Below, piece by piece: positions 1-5,854 of a stretch of 6,040 nt of DNA. The position numbers and the translations under genes were made by a program. Each line of letters begins with the position of its first letter. Position 1 is the stretch's first letter. A model generated the notes under the pieces. It had not been told where the DNA came from and ran no database searches. It worked only from the letters and a program-made list of their open reading frames with translations. Origin of the DNA: Pseudomonadota bacterium (GTDB lineage Bacteria; Pseudomonadota; Alphaproteobacteria; Acetobacterales; Acetobacteraceae); assembly GCA_021808205.1 (NCBI GenBank), contig JAKBCD010000135.1:1-6040 (forward strand), given 5' to 3'.

Positions 1-840
1 GCGGGGCGCGCCTGCGCATAGCGCCGCCACCTCTGCCCCGCGCTCCGGGTGGCGCGGCACCAGCAGCGTAACCAGGCCAGGAAACGCCGCCCGCAAAGCC
101 TGATGCGCGGCGAACACATGTACCTCCTCACCAGGGTGGGTGCTGGCTGCCAGCCACACCGGGCCGGTAATAGCTGACTGAAGCGCCACGAGTGCCGCTT
201 CAGCGCAGGGCAAAGGAGACGCGTGGAATTTGAGATTGCCCCATTCCAGCACCTGCTTGGCACCCAGCGCGCGGAAATTCGCGGCATCCCCGGTTGATTG
301 CGCATGAATGGCGGCAAACCCACCCAGCAGGCTTTTGGCCACCCCCGGCACGCGAAGCCAGTTACGGGTGGAAGCCGCCGAGAGCCTTCCATTGACAAGA
401 AACCGGCAGATACCGCGCGCATCACATGCCGCGAGCAGGTTTGGCCAGATCTCGCTTTCCAGAAACACCGCCGCGTCTGGCCGCCAATGGTCCAGAAACC
501 GCGCCACCCAGGCCGGCACGTCCAGCGGTATAAATTGGTGCAGGGCATTTTCCGGCAGCCGCTCCTCTGCCAGCCGTGCGGAAGTTACCGTGCCGGTGGT
601 AAGCAACACCGGCCCCGCCGCCGCCAGCAGATCAATCAATGGCAAGGCCGAAACAGTTTCCCCCACACTTGCGGCGTGCACCCAGGCAAGGCGCCCGGCC
701 GGGCGCGGCAGGGAGGTTATGCCCTCACGCTCTTGCAGCCGTTGCGTAATCTCTTTGCCTCTTACCGCCCGGCGGTTGAGCATGTGCCGCAAGGCGGGCG
801 CGGCAAGGTGCGTGGCCTTGGCATAAACTTTGAGGATCAT
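1..840 (-). CDS. waaA: 3-deoxy-D-manno-octulosonic acid (Kdo) transferase, partial (C-terminus off the left edge)
   Basis: WaaA/KdtA transfers Kdo from CMP-Kdo to the lipid A precursor at the cytoplasmic face of the inner membrane, starting the LPS inner core. I translated the minus strand by hand from the ATG at 840: 280 codons stay open to the window edge, against roughly 420-430 residues for the family, so about one third is missing. Family motifs seen in order: HAASVGE at 55-61 (its Glu corresponds to the catalytic Glu of the family), ESEIWPN at 128-134, NGRLS at 150-154, QSTGDAANF at 181-189, GNLKF at 201-205, ASTHPGEE at 232-239 and VPRHPERG at 261-268, the last two from the CMP-sugar-binding domain. 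The N-terminal membrane segment is only weakly hydrophobic. The start ATG shares four bases with the stop of the upstream DUF374 gene, which supports this start and translational coupling. How many Kdo residues it adds cannot be read from sequence. Confidence 0.95.
   Translation of the reverse strand, partial: MILKVYAKATHLAAPALRHMLNRRAVRGKEITQRLQEREGITSLPRPAGRLAWVHAASVGETVSALPLIDLLAAAGPVLLTTGTVTSARLAEERLPENALHQFIPLDVPAWVARFLDHWRPDAAVFLESEIWPNLLAACDARGICRFLVNGRLSAASTRNWLRVPGVAKSLLGGFAAIHAQSTGDAANFRALGAKQVLEWGNLKFHASPLPCAEAALVALQSAITGPVWLAASTHPGEEVHVFAAHQALRAAFPGLVTLLVPRHPERGAEVAALCAGAPR
837..840 (-). promoter_or_regulatory. ATGA stop/start overlap coupling DUF374 gene to waaA
   Basis: On the minus strand the four bases read ATGA, so the DUF374 stop TGA and the waaA start ATG overlap. 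This arrangement normally couples translation by reinitiation, and it fixes both ends. It implies matched production of the two envelope enzymes. Confidence 0.85.
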
Positions 841-1499
841 GGCACCGCCCGCGCGCGCGCATCATCCAGCGCGGCCTCTATCAGCGGTAGTGCCGCGCGC
901 CAGTTCTCCCGCTCCACATGCAAGGGCGCGCCGCATACCAAAATCACCCGACCAAAAGGCAGCGGAATACGCATACCGTCCCAGCTTTTCTTCAAGGTAA
1001 TAAACCGGCTTGTTGCAGCAGCACAGGGCAGCACCGCCGCCCCGGTAAGCCCCGCCAGCGCCGCCACCCCCGCCGCCGCGCGGCGTGCTGGCCCGCGCGG
1101 GCCATCGGGCGTTAACGCCACGTTGGTGCCACTGTTCACCAGCCGCACAAGCTCGTGCAGCCCAGCCGCGCCGCCATTAGAGCTTGACCCAGAGACCAGC
1201 CCCACACCAAAGGCGCGGGCAATATTACCGATAAGCTGGCCATCCCGGTGGCGGCTGGCCAGCACCACGGCGGGGCGCTTCATGCCAGCCTTACGTGCCT
1301 CGCGCCACAGCACCGGCATGGATGGCAAGGTTTCATGCCAAAATGCCGCGATGACTGGTTCGTCCTGCGCAAGTGTAAGCAGGTGTTCCCGGCCCACCAC
1401 CTTAAGCCCAAACTGCAGCCGTAGAACCCCGCGCATATACCCCGCCAGAAGCCGGACCAAAAACGCCTGGAAGGCTGGTGATTTCAGGAAGCTGCTCAC
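837..1499 (-). CDS. DUF374 family lysophospholipid acyltransferase-like protein
   Basis: This 220-residue protein belongs to the DUF374 (COG2121) branch of the lysophospholipid acyltransferase superfamily. Visible features are FWHE at 53-56 (His55 is the likely catalytic base), SRHRDGQLIG at 82-91, the Gly/Ser stretch SGSSSNGG at 103-110, and PDGPRGP at 131-137 for substrate binding. From family knowledge, some DUF374 members in epsilonproteobacteria (LpxJ) are late secondary acyltransferases of lipid A. The position directly before waaA fits a lipid A role here, but the substrate is inferred. The start is taken as GTG: an in-frame TAA lies only 18 bases upstream, and the next in-frame ATG (residue 22) would remove part of the N-terminal amphipathic segment. 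No strong Shine-Dalgarno is visible; a 6-bp hairpin lies just upstream instead. The stop overlaps the waaA start. The reading is solid for the family and open for the exact reaction. Confidence 0.9.
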   Translation of the reverse strand: MSSFLKSPAFQAFLVRLLAGYMRGVLRLQFGLKVVGREHLLTLAQDEPVIAAFWHETLPSMPVLWREARKAGMKRPAVVLASRHRDGQLIGNIARAFGVGLVSGSSSNGGAAGLHELVRLVNSGTNVALTPDGPRGPARRAAAGVAALAGLTGAAVLPCAAATSRFITLKKSWDGMRIPLPFGRVILVCGAPLHVERENWRAALPLIEAALDDARARAVP

Positions 1500-1504
1500 G
1501 CCGC

Positions 1505-1523
1505 GCCGGTAGCATTAACCGGC
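1505..1523 (-). promoter_or_regulatory. 6-bp hairpin just upstream of the DUF374 GTG start
   Basis: Arms GCCGGT (1505-1510) and ACCGGC (1518-1523) are perfect complements around a 7-base loop. The hairpin ends 5 bases before the GTG at 1499 and occupies the place where a Shine-Dalgarno would sit. There is no following T-run on the minus strand, so it does not look like an intrinsic terminator for the upstream BrkB-like gene. A role in limiting translation initiation is possible, but an arm this short can occur by chance in GC-rich DNA. Confidence 0.3.
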
Positions 1524-1539
1524 AGCGCTTGCCAGCACA

Positions 1540-2397
1540 TCATTGCAGCCGTTTGCGCCACTCCCTGTCGATTGCGGCGTTCAGCTCCGCGCCAAACAGC
1601 ACCACATAGGCGGAAATATAGAACCACATCATCAGGCCGATCAGTGTGGCCAATGGGTCATAGGTAGCGCTGTAGGCCGCGAATTTACCCACATAGAGCC
1701 CAAATGCCCAGGAGGCCCCCAGCCAAACAATTGTGGCAACAGCCGCCCCCGGCGCATAGAAAATACGTCCCTTGCCGGCCGGGCCGAAGCGGTAAAGCAG
1801 GCCGAGCGCAACAATAACAAATACCACCATGGTGGCGAAGCTGAGCACCGCCACCAAAAACTTCATGCTTTCCGGCAAACCAAGAAACGCCAGGGCGATT
1901 GGCACGAACACCAGAAACCCGATGGCCAGAACCGTGCCCAGCACGGCAAGAAACGTCATGCCGAGCGCCACGGCGTAAAACCGGATGATCCCGCGCGTTT
2001 CCTGCGCCTGGTAAGCCAGGGTAAGCGCGTTGATGACCGAGCGCGTGCCGGTAGAGGACGACCACAATGAAATTAAGAGCGAAACCGCAAACGATACGCC
2101 AAGGCCCTTGGCCGGCGCGCTCACGATGCTCTGGATCCGCTGGGAAATGAGGCCGTACACATCCGGCGGCATGAAGCTTTGCAGGTAATGCAGTTGCGGC
2201 TGCACCGTGTCCGGGTTGAAGACCAGCCCGTAGAGCGAAATGAGCATAGTAATGGCGGGAAACAACGCCAGCGTGGCATAAAAGGCGCAGCCCGCCGCAA
2301 CCAGGGAGACACGCTGGCTGGCCGTGGCGCGCGCGCCTGACACCACGGCCCTCCTCAACACAGGCCAGTGCTTGGGCTTGAGAATCTCCTTGATCAT
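1540..2397 (-). CDS. YihY/BrkB-family inner-membrane protein
   Basis: A 285-residue polytopic membrane protein of the YihY/virulence factor BrkB family (PF03631), of usual length. Hydrophobic segments are visible at about 31-60, 99-114, 140-172, 180-202, 215-236 and 248-271, giving about six spans. Family signatures are AAGCAFYATLALFPA at 34-48, YRFGP at 202-206, PGAAVATIVWLGASW at 216-230 and, in the last span, TYDPLATLIGLMMWFYISAY at 245-264 followed by LFGAELNAAIDRE. Members were once mis-called ribonuclease BN; that label should not be used. Molecular function is not established, and proposals include transport or export. An in-frame GTG lies 6 bases further upstream, but the AAGG of the ribosome binding site is 7 bases before the ATG at 2397 and only one base before that GTG, so I chose the ATG. 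It sits 73 bases after the hydrolase gene and 40 bases before the DUF374 gene on the same strand, possibly one transcript. Confidence 0.93.
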   Translation of the reverse strand: MIKEILKPKHWPVLRRAVVSGARATASQRVSLVAAGCAFYATLALFPAITMLISLYGLVFNPDTVQPQLHYLQSFMPPDVYGLISQRIQSIVSAPAKGLGVSFAVSLLISLWSSSTGTRSVINALTLAYQAQETRGIIRFYAVALGMTFLAVLGTVLAIGFLVFVPIALAFLGLPESMKFLVAVLSFATMVVFVIVALGLLYRFGPAGKGRIFYAPGAAVATIVWLGASWAFGLYVGKFAAYSATYDPLATLIGLMMWFYISAYVVLFGAELNAAIDREWRKRLQ

Positions 2398-2402
2398 GGA
2401 CA

Positions 2403-2408
2403 CACCTT
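2403..2408 (-). promoter_or_regulatory. Ribosome binding site that sets the BrkB-like start
   Basis: The minus strand reads AAGGTG here after a short T/A-rich stretch. The AAGG core lies 7 bases before the ATG at 2397, which is ideal spacing, and it abuts the alternative upstream GTG, which is therefore unlikely to be used. Confidence 0.7.
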
Positions 2409-2470
2409 AAAAATCCGGAGCGCGGGAGCAACCACGTCATGGAAGCTTAACATGCCCGCAAGGCCGCGGC

Positions 2471-3325
2471 TCAGCCTTCCAGCAGAAACGCCTTTATTCG
2501 CGCCTGGCTTTCATAATCCATCAGCGCCGGGGCGTGGCCGGCATTCTGCACCACATAGCCTTCTGCGCCTTCATCCTGCATACGGCTATACGTATCTGGC
2601 AGCAGCAGGTCGCTCTCAGCACCCCGAATAACGAGGCGCGGCAGGTGAATCATGTCCCATACCGGCCACATATCCACATCCAGCGGCACGGTGGCGCGAA
2701 TAGGCTCCGCGATTTTAGGGTCGTAATGCATGGCAATGGTTTTACCCTCGCCGGTCGGGTCCATCACTTGCCGGGCAGAGAAGCGGGCCAGATGCGCCCA
2801 CTGGGCATCCGAAAGCGCGCCAAAGGGCGCGTGCACCTCGCGCAAATGCTGCGTCAGCGCCGCAAGCGAGGCGAAGCGTTCCGGTGCCGCCACCATATAA
2901 TCGCGGATACGCGCGAGTGCCGCGGCAGGGATATGCGGACCGATATCGTTGAGCACCAGCCGCGTTACCGGCGTGTTCTGGGCGGCGGAGATCATCATGC
3001 CGCAGATGCCGCCCAGCGAGGTGCCAACCCACGCCACAGGCTTGTTGATCTGCGCCAGCAGATGCGCAAGCGCCACCACGTAGGTGGCAGGCTGGTAGGA
3101 AATGCCGTCCGGCAGCCAGTCGGATTTTCCCCGTCCCGGTAAATCAGGGCAGATAACGTGGAAACGGTCTGACAATGCTTCTGCCAGCGCATCGAAATCC
3201 CGGCCGGTGCGGGTCAGCCCATGCACACAAACCACCGCCGGAGCGGCCGGATTGCCGAACTCAACAAAGGCCATTTTGTAGAAGCGCGCGCCAAACAGAT
3301 AATTGACCGACCCTGCCCGCGCCAT
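2471..3325 (-). CDS. Alpha/beta hydrolase-fold protein
   Basis: A 284-residue alpha/beta hydrolase of the AB_hydrolase_1 type, probably cytoplasmic since no signal peptide is seen. The oxyanion-loop motif VHGLTRTG is at 34-41, and DLPGRGKSDW at 61-70 is the usual loop after strand 4. The nucleophile elbow GTSLGG at 101-106 puts the nucleophile at Ser103. Asp239 in RGAESDLLLP is the likely acid, and His264 in NAGHAPAL completes the triad. All catalytic parts are present, so an active esterase, lipase, C-C hydrolase or haloperoxidase-like enzyme is plausible. The substrate cannot be assigned from motifs alone. The cap region (about 133-210) is helical and Ala-rich. A strong AAGGAG site 6 bases upstream supports the ATG start. 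It heads the minus-strand block and diverges from the GT87 gene across 49 bases. It could be transcribed with the BrkB-like gene, but no functional link is obvious. Confidence 0.93.
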   Translation of the reverse strand: MARAGSVNYLFGARFYKMAFVEFGNPAAPAVVCVHGLTRTGRDFDALAEALSDRFHVICPDLPGRGKSDWLPDGISYQPATYVVALAHLLAQINKPVAWVGTSLGGICGMMISAAQNTPVTRLVLNDIGPHIPAAALARIRDYMVAAPERFASLAALTQHLREVHAPFGALSDAQWAHLARFSARQVMDPTGEGKTIAMHYDPKIAEPIRATVPLDVDMWPVWDMIHLPRLVIRGAESDLLLPDTYSRMQDEGAEGYVVQNAGHAPALMDYESQARIKAFLLEG

Positions 3326-3374
3326 TTACCGCTCCTTCTCTCGACCGCCAGAAAATCCTGGCCTATGGCCATAG
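3326..3374. promoter_or_regulatory. Divergent intergenic region with two adjacent dyads
   Basis: These 49 bases separate the starts of the minus-strand hydrolase and the plus-strand GT87 gene. Besides the hydrolase Shine-Dalgarno they hold an inverted repeat with arms GCCAG (3347-3351) and CTGGC (3358-3362) around 6 A/T-rich bases. Directly after it comes the 12-bp perfect palindrome CTATGGCCATAG (3363-3374), which touches the GT87 ATG. The gap is too short for two independent full promoters, so at least one promoter should reach into a coding sequence. I see no clear -35/-10 pair. A regulator site is inference from the symmetry only. Confidence 0.4.
3332..3337 (-). promoter_or_regulatory. 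Strong Shine-Dalgarno for the alpha/beta hydrolase
   Basis: The minus strand reads AAGGAG with 6 bases between it and the ATG at 3325. It is the best ribosome binding site in the window and fixes the hydrolase start. Confidence 0.8.
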
Positions 3375-4568
3375 ATGATGCCGCAACGCGCCACAACCAG
3401 CCCGGCTGGACGGATAATCACCGCCATGGTGGCGGTGGGCCTTGTGCTCAACCTGGCCACGCTGGCAGCATTGCTCGCCGCCCATGCCCGGCTGAACAGC
3501 GATTTCATGGCGTTCTGGTCCTTCCCGCGTTTTATCGCGGCACATTCACCCGGGCAGCTTTACAACGCCACCACGCTGACAGCATTCCAGCAGCAACTCT
3601 ATCCAGGGTTTCACAGCTTCTATCCCTACCTTTACCCGCCAACGCTGCTGCTGCCGCTATCCTGGCTGAAGCTCCTGCCCTTCGGCCAGGCTGAGCTGGT
3701 TTGGACCCTGCTGGGGATAACGACGTTTGCCGTCAGCGTACGCGCCATGTTTCCTGGTAGGCCCTGGGGCGTACTGGCGGGGCTGCTGGCCAGCCCGGCA
3801 GCGCTCATCTGCGCCTCCACCGGGGAAACCGCCTTCTTCACCACCGCATTGCTGCTGGCTGGTTTCGCCTGCCTGCCCAGGCGCCCGCTGTTAGCGGGGT
3901 TATGGTTCGGGCTGCTGACGTTGAAGCCTCAACTTGGCGTGCTGGTGCCGTTCTTTCTGCTGGCGCGGGGAGAATGGCGGGCAATTCTGTCGGCCTGTGC
4001 CACCACCCTGCTGTTGAGTGGGCTTTCCTGCGCGGTTCTGCCGGCCAATTTATGGGCACTGTGGTGGCACACCCTGCCAGCCTATCAGAGCAGCTATTTC
4101 AATGCCGTGAAGGTCCTCAACCTTAATATCATCATCACCCCTGCCGCAAACCTGGTGGTGCTTGGCGCAAGCGAGACATTAGCATGGGCTGTTCAGGCCA
4201 TTTGCGGCATCACCATGGTTGCGCTCACCATCTGGGCCGCACGGCGGGCACCCTACCGGCTGGCGGTGGCCATCACACTTATCGCCAGCTTTCTCGCCCA
4301 GCCGCACGCTTATGCGTATGACAGCATCGCCGCCATTGCCGCCTTGGCCCTGGCCATGGAGGCCAAGCCTGGCCCACGTGCGCTGGCGCTGGGCATAGCG
4401 GCGTATCTTGCCCCCTGGCTGCTGCTTTCCCCTGCCTCTCATTGGTTTTTATACGCCCCCTTGCTGGCGGCATGTCTGGCAGCCACCTTGGCTCTTGCAC
4501 TTGCAGCACGAAAAAGCGCAGACTCACAGCATGAGCCAAACCGCCTTTTACCCCCCGCCGCAACCTGA
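3375..4568 (+). CDS. GT87 family (DUF2029) polytopic membrane glycosyltransferase
   Basis: A 397-residue multi-span membrane protein of glycosyltransferase family 87 (GT-C fold), the family that includes mycobacterial PimE, a polyprenyl-phosphate-mannose-dependent mannosyltransferase. Hydrophobic spans cover most of the length, for example about 13-36, 86-101, 106-123, 131-147, 152-166, 172-196, 202-222, 255-288, 296-308, 317-328, 335-352 and 357-377. Family hallmarks are NSDFMAFW at 41-48, whose Asp43 is the likely acidic residue of the first periplasmic loop, YLYPPTLLLPL at 85-95, the TGE-AFF segment near 149-155, LTLKPQLGVLVPFFLLARGEW at about 181-201, and AQPHAYAYD at 308-316. It should use a lipid-linked sugar on the periplasmic side; donor and acceptor are unknown. 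Two consecutive ATGs (3375, 3378) are possible starts, as is Met18 at 3426. None has a strong ribosome binding site, so the exact N-terminus is uncertain. The 3' end overlaps the RDD gene by 38 bases. Confidence 0.88.
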   Translation: MMPQRATTSPAGRIITAMVAVGLVLNLATLAALLAAHARLNSDFMAFWSFPRFIAAHSPGQLYNATTLTAFQQQLYPGFHSFYPYLYPPTLLLPLSWLKLLPFGQAELVWTLLGITTFAVSVRAMFPGRPWGVLAGLLASPAALICASTGETAFFTTALLLAGFACLPRRPLLAGLWFGLLTLKPQLGVLVPFFLLARGEWRAILSACATTLLLSGLSCAVLPANLWALWWHTLPAYQSSYFNAVKVLNLNIIITPAANLVVLGASETLAWAVQAICGITMVALTIWAARRAPYRLAVAITLIASFLAQPHAYAYDSIAAIAALALAMEAKPGPRALALGIAAYLAPWLLLSPASHWFLYAPLLAACLAATLALALAARKSADSQHEPNRLLPPAAT

Positions 4569-4992
4569 CCACGCGCTCTCGCACGGGGTAATCTCCCGCC
4601 GCTGCGCCGCGTTTGTTCTCGATATGATCGGAATCGCGCTGTTCTTCTGGGCCATGGCGATCGCCATCGCCATTTTCGGCGTGCTCACGCTGGGGCTCGG
4701 CTGGATGGCCTTTCATGTTCTTCCCTGGCTGCCACTGCTTTATTACACGCTGCTGATCGGCGGCACCGGCGCCACGCCCGGCCAGCGCCTTGCCGGGCTT
4801 GCCGTGCGGCAGGATGCCATGCTGGAACACCCAACCATTGCCCAGGCTTTTGTGTGGACGCTGCTGCTATGGCTCAGCTTCGTTCTGGCGGGGCTGCCTT
4901 TTCTGCTGGCCTTCGTGAATCCACGCCACCGCACCGCGCACGACATGCTCTCCGGCCTCACGCTCGTGCGAACCACGCAATTTCGTTATTGA
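4531..4992 (+). CDS. RDD-family membrane protein
   Basis: A 153-residue RDD-domain protein (PF06271) of typical length. The domain runs from about residue 18 to 148: SRRCAAFVLDMIG at 22-34 carries the Arg and Asp that name the family, GATPGQRLAGLAV at 80-92 is the conserved cytoplasmic loop, and NPRHRTAHDMLSGLTLV at 130-146 is the C-terminal signature with the second conserved Asp. Hydrophobic segments lie at about 27-52, 56-77 and 106-129. The family role is mostly unknown; some members are linked to ion or osmotic tolerance, and none is tied to a fixed substrate. The frame stays open back to about 4408, but upstream residues look unlike the family and lie inside the GT87 gene, so the ATG at 4531 is chosen. 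It overlaps the GT87 3' end by 38 bases with no clear ribosome binding site, suggesting translational coupling. RDD genes directly before an Ate/Bpt gene are familiar to me from other alphaproteobacteria. Confidence 0.9.
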   Translation: MSQTAFYPPPQPDHALSHGVISRRCAAFVLDMIGIALFFWAMAIAIAIFGVLTLGLGWMAFHVLPWLPLLYYTLLIGGTGATPGQRLAGLAVRQDAMLEHPTIAQAFVWTLLLWLSFVLAGLPFLLAFVNPRHRTAHDMLSGLTLVRTTQFRY

Positions 4993-5027
4993 CGCCGGGG
5001 CGGCAAATCCCAAACATAGGGCTTAGA

Positions 5028-5786
5028 ATGAGCTTCAAGCCCGCCCGGAGACCGCATTTTTTCTACACCACCTCGCCGCTGCCCTGCCCCTATGTGCCGG
5101 GCCGTACGGAGCGCAAGGTGGTTACCGAGCTCGCGGGCGTTTCCGCCGAAACTCTGCACGATCGGCTTTCCCGCGGCGGCTTCAGGCGCAGCCACAATAT
5201 CGCCTACGCCCCTGTGTGCCCAAACTGCACCGCCTGTGTACCCATTCGCATCCGCGTACGGGACTTCCTGCCCGACCGCACCCAAAAACGCATTGAGCGG
5301 CGTAACGCCGACCTGTTGGTACAGGAAATGCCGCCGCGCGCCACCGCGGAGCAATATACGCTGTTCCAAATTTACCAGACAGCGCGGCATGGCGAGGGTG
5401 ATATGTCCACCATGAGCTTCTACGACTACCGGGCGATGGTGGAGGATACGCCGATCGAAACCTCGATGGTGGAATTTCGCCTGGCCGGCGGGCAGCTCAT
5501 CGGTGCCTGCCTGACAGACCGGCTGGGAGACGGGGTTTCAGCTGTTTACAGCTTTTTTGATACAGACCTCACGCAACGCTCTCTTGGCACCTATGCCATC
5601 ATCTGGCTGGTACGCCGGGCCTTGGAGCTGGGGCTGGAGAATGTCTATCTCGGCTACTGGGTTCAGGAGAGCCGCAAGATGGCCTATAAGGCGAAGTTCA
5701 GCGCCACCGAAATTTTGCGCGGCGGCCAGTGGCGGCGGCTCGGAGAGCCCGCGGCCCTGCCCGGCCTGGTTTCAGAACCCGCCTGA
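5028..5786 (+). CDS. bpt: Aminoacyl-tRNA-protein transferase (Bpt/Ate family)
   Basis: A 252-residue enzyme of the N-degron pathway, of full family length. It moves an amino acid from charged tRNA to the N-terminus of proteins, marking them for ClpS/ClpAP degradation. The N-terminal ATE_N domain shows PCPYVPGR at 19-26 and the cysteine cluster VCPNCTAC at 63-70 (Cys64, 67, 70), which with Cys20 matches the conserved cysteines linked to metal or Fe-S binding in the family. The C-terminal ATE_C domain (GNAT-like) shows YSFFDTD at 174-180, RSLGTYAIIWLVRRALELGL at 184-203, and YLGYWVQESRKMAYKAKF at 207-224. Bacterial Bpt members transfer Leu to N-terminal Asp/Glu; several alphaproteobacterial homologues are annotated as arginyltransferases, so the amino acid used is uncertain. 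The ATG is chosen because homology begins right there (MSFKPARRPHFFYTT), although the frame is open further upstream into the RDD gene. A modest AGGG lies about 8 bases before it. The gap to the RDD stop is 35 bases, consistent with one operon. Confidence 0.94.
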   Translation: MSFKPARRPHFFYTTSPLPCPYVPGRTERKVVTELAGVSAETLHDRLSRGGFRRSHNIAYAPVCPNCTACVPIRIRVRDFLPDRTQKRIERRNADLLVQEMPPRATAEQYTLFQIYQTARHGEGDMSTMSFYDYRAMVEDTPIETSMVEFRLAGGQLIGACLTDRLGDGVSAVYSFFDTDLTQRSLGTYAIIWLVRRALELGLENVYLGYWVQESRKMAYKAKFSATEILRGGQWRRLGEPAALPGLVSEPA

Positions 5787-5789
5787 CTA

Positions 5790-5802
5790 AGGCTGGAAGC
5801 CT
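5790..5802. repeat. Short inverted repeat just after bpt
   Basis: Arms AGGCT (5790-5794) and AGCCT (5798-5802) flank three bases, 3 bases after the bpt stop. A second 4-bp dyad, TGCC/GGCA, follows at 5802-5812. There is no T-run, so it is not a canonical intrinsic terminator, and the arms are short. Together with the stronger dyad at 5812-5832 they make this 68-base gap rich in possible secondary structure. Confidence 0.3.
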
Positions 5803-5811
5803 GCCCTAGGC

Positions 5812-5832
5812 ACCACACATGTAATGTGTGGT
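5812..5832. promoter_or_regulatory. 9-bp perfect dyad upstream of the lipocalin: candidate operator or terminator stem
   Basis: Arms ACCACACAT (5812-5820) and ATGTGTGGT (5824-5832) are perfect reverse complements around the trinucleotide GTA. The element lies 22 bases before the lipocalin GTG start and 25 bases after the bpt stop. It is followed by TGTAACAG rather than a T-run, so a rho-independent terminator is not well supported. The bases TGTAAT at 5820-5825 in its centre resemble a -10 hexamer, with no convincing -35 seen, so a repressor operator over the lipocalin promoter is the alternative I favour. This is the most symmetric non-coding element in the window. Confidence 0.45.
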
Positions 5833-5842
5833 TGTAACAGAA

Positions 5843-5848
5843 AGGTGG
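5843..5848 (+). promoter_or_regulatory. Ribosome binding site that sets the lipocalin GTG start
   Basis: AGGTGG, preceded by AA, lies 6 bases before the GTG at 5855. It supports that codon as the start over the in-frame GTG/GTT codons nearer the upstream stop at 5822-5824. Confidence 0.65.
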
Positions 5849-5854
5849 ACTGAC

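Noticed and set aside
1021..1090. GCC/CGC-rich repetitive-looking stretch
   Set aside because: It encodes the Ala-rich AAAGVAALAGLTGAA segment of the DUF374 protein in frame; the repetition follows codon bias rather than a DNA repeat.
298..1512. A 404-codon open frame on the plus strand spanning waaA and the DUF374 gene
   Set aside because: It is fully antisense to two well-recognised genes, crosses their junction, is very rich in Arg, Pro, Ser and Ala with no domain, and is the usual by-product of GC-rich third positions.
1543..2070. A 175-codon plus-strand frame opposite the BrkB-like gene
   Set aside because: The translation is rich in His, Gln and Arg with no family signature; it is the complement of a membrane protein gene with clear motifs.
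2398..2470. Possible promoter or terminator between the hydrolase and BrkB-like genes
   Set aside because: I found only an 8-bp GCCGCGGC palindrome next to the stop and the BrkB ribosome binding site; there is no stem followed by T-run and no convincing -35/-10 pair.
2534..3142. A 202-codon plus-strand frame opposite the alpha/beta hydrolase
   Set aside because: The opposite strand carries an intact catalytic triad and a strong ribosome binding site; this frame has Arg/His-rich composition and no recognisable domain.
4408..4530. N-terminal extension of the RDD protein
   Set aside because: The 41 extra residues lie in another frame of GT87 coding sequence, are Trp/Pro/Cys-rich and unlike RDD proteins; the ATG at 4531 gives the normal length.
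4279..4830. A 183-codon minus-strand frame across the GT87/RDD junction
   Set aside because: It spans two real genes antisense, is Gly/Arg-rich, and has no start context or motif.
4854..5027. N-terminal extension of the Bpt/Ate protein
   Set aside because: It overlaps the RDD gene in another frame; family homology starts exactly at the ATG at 5028.
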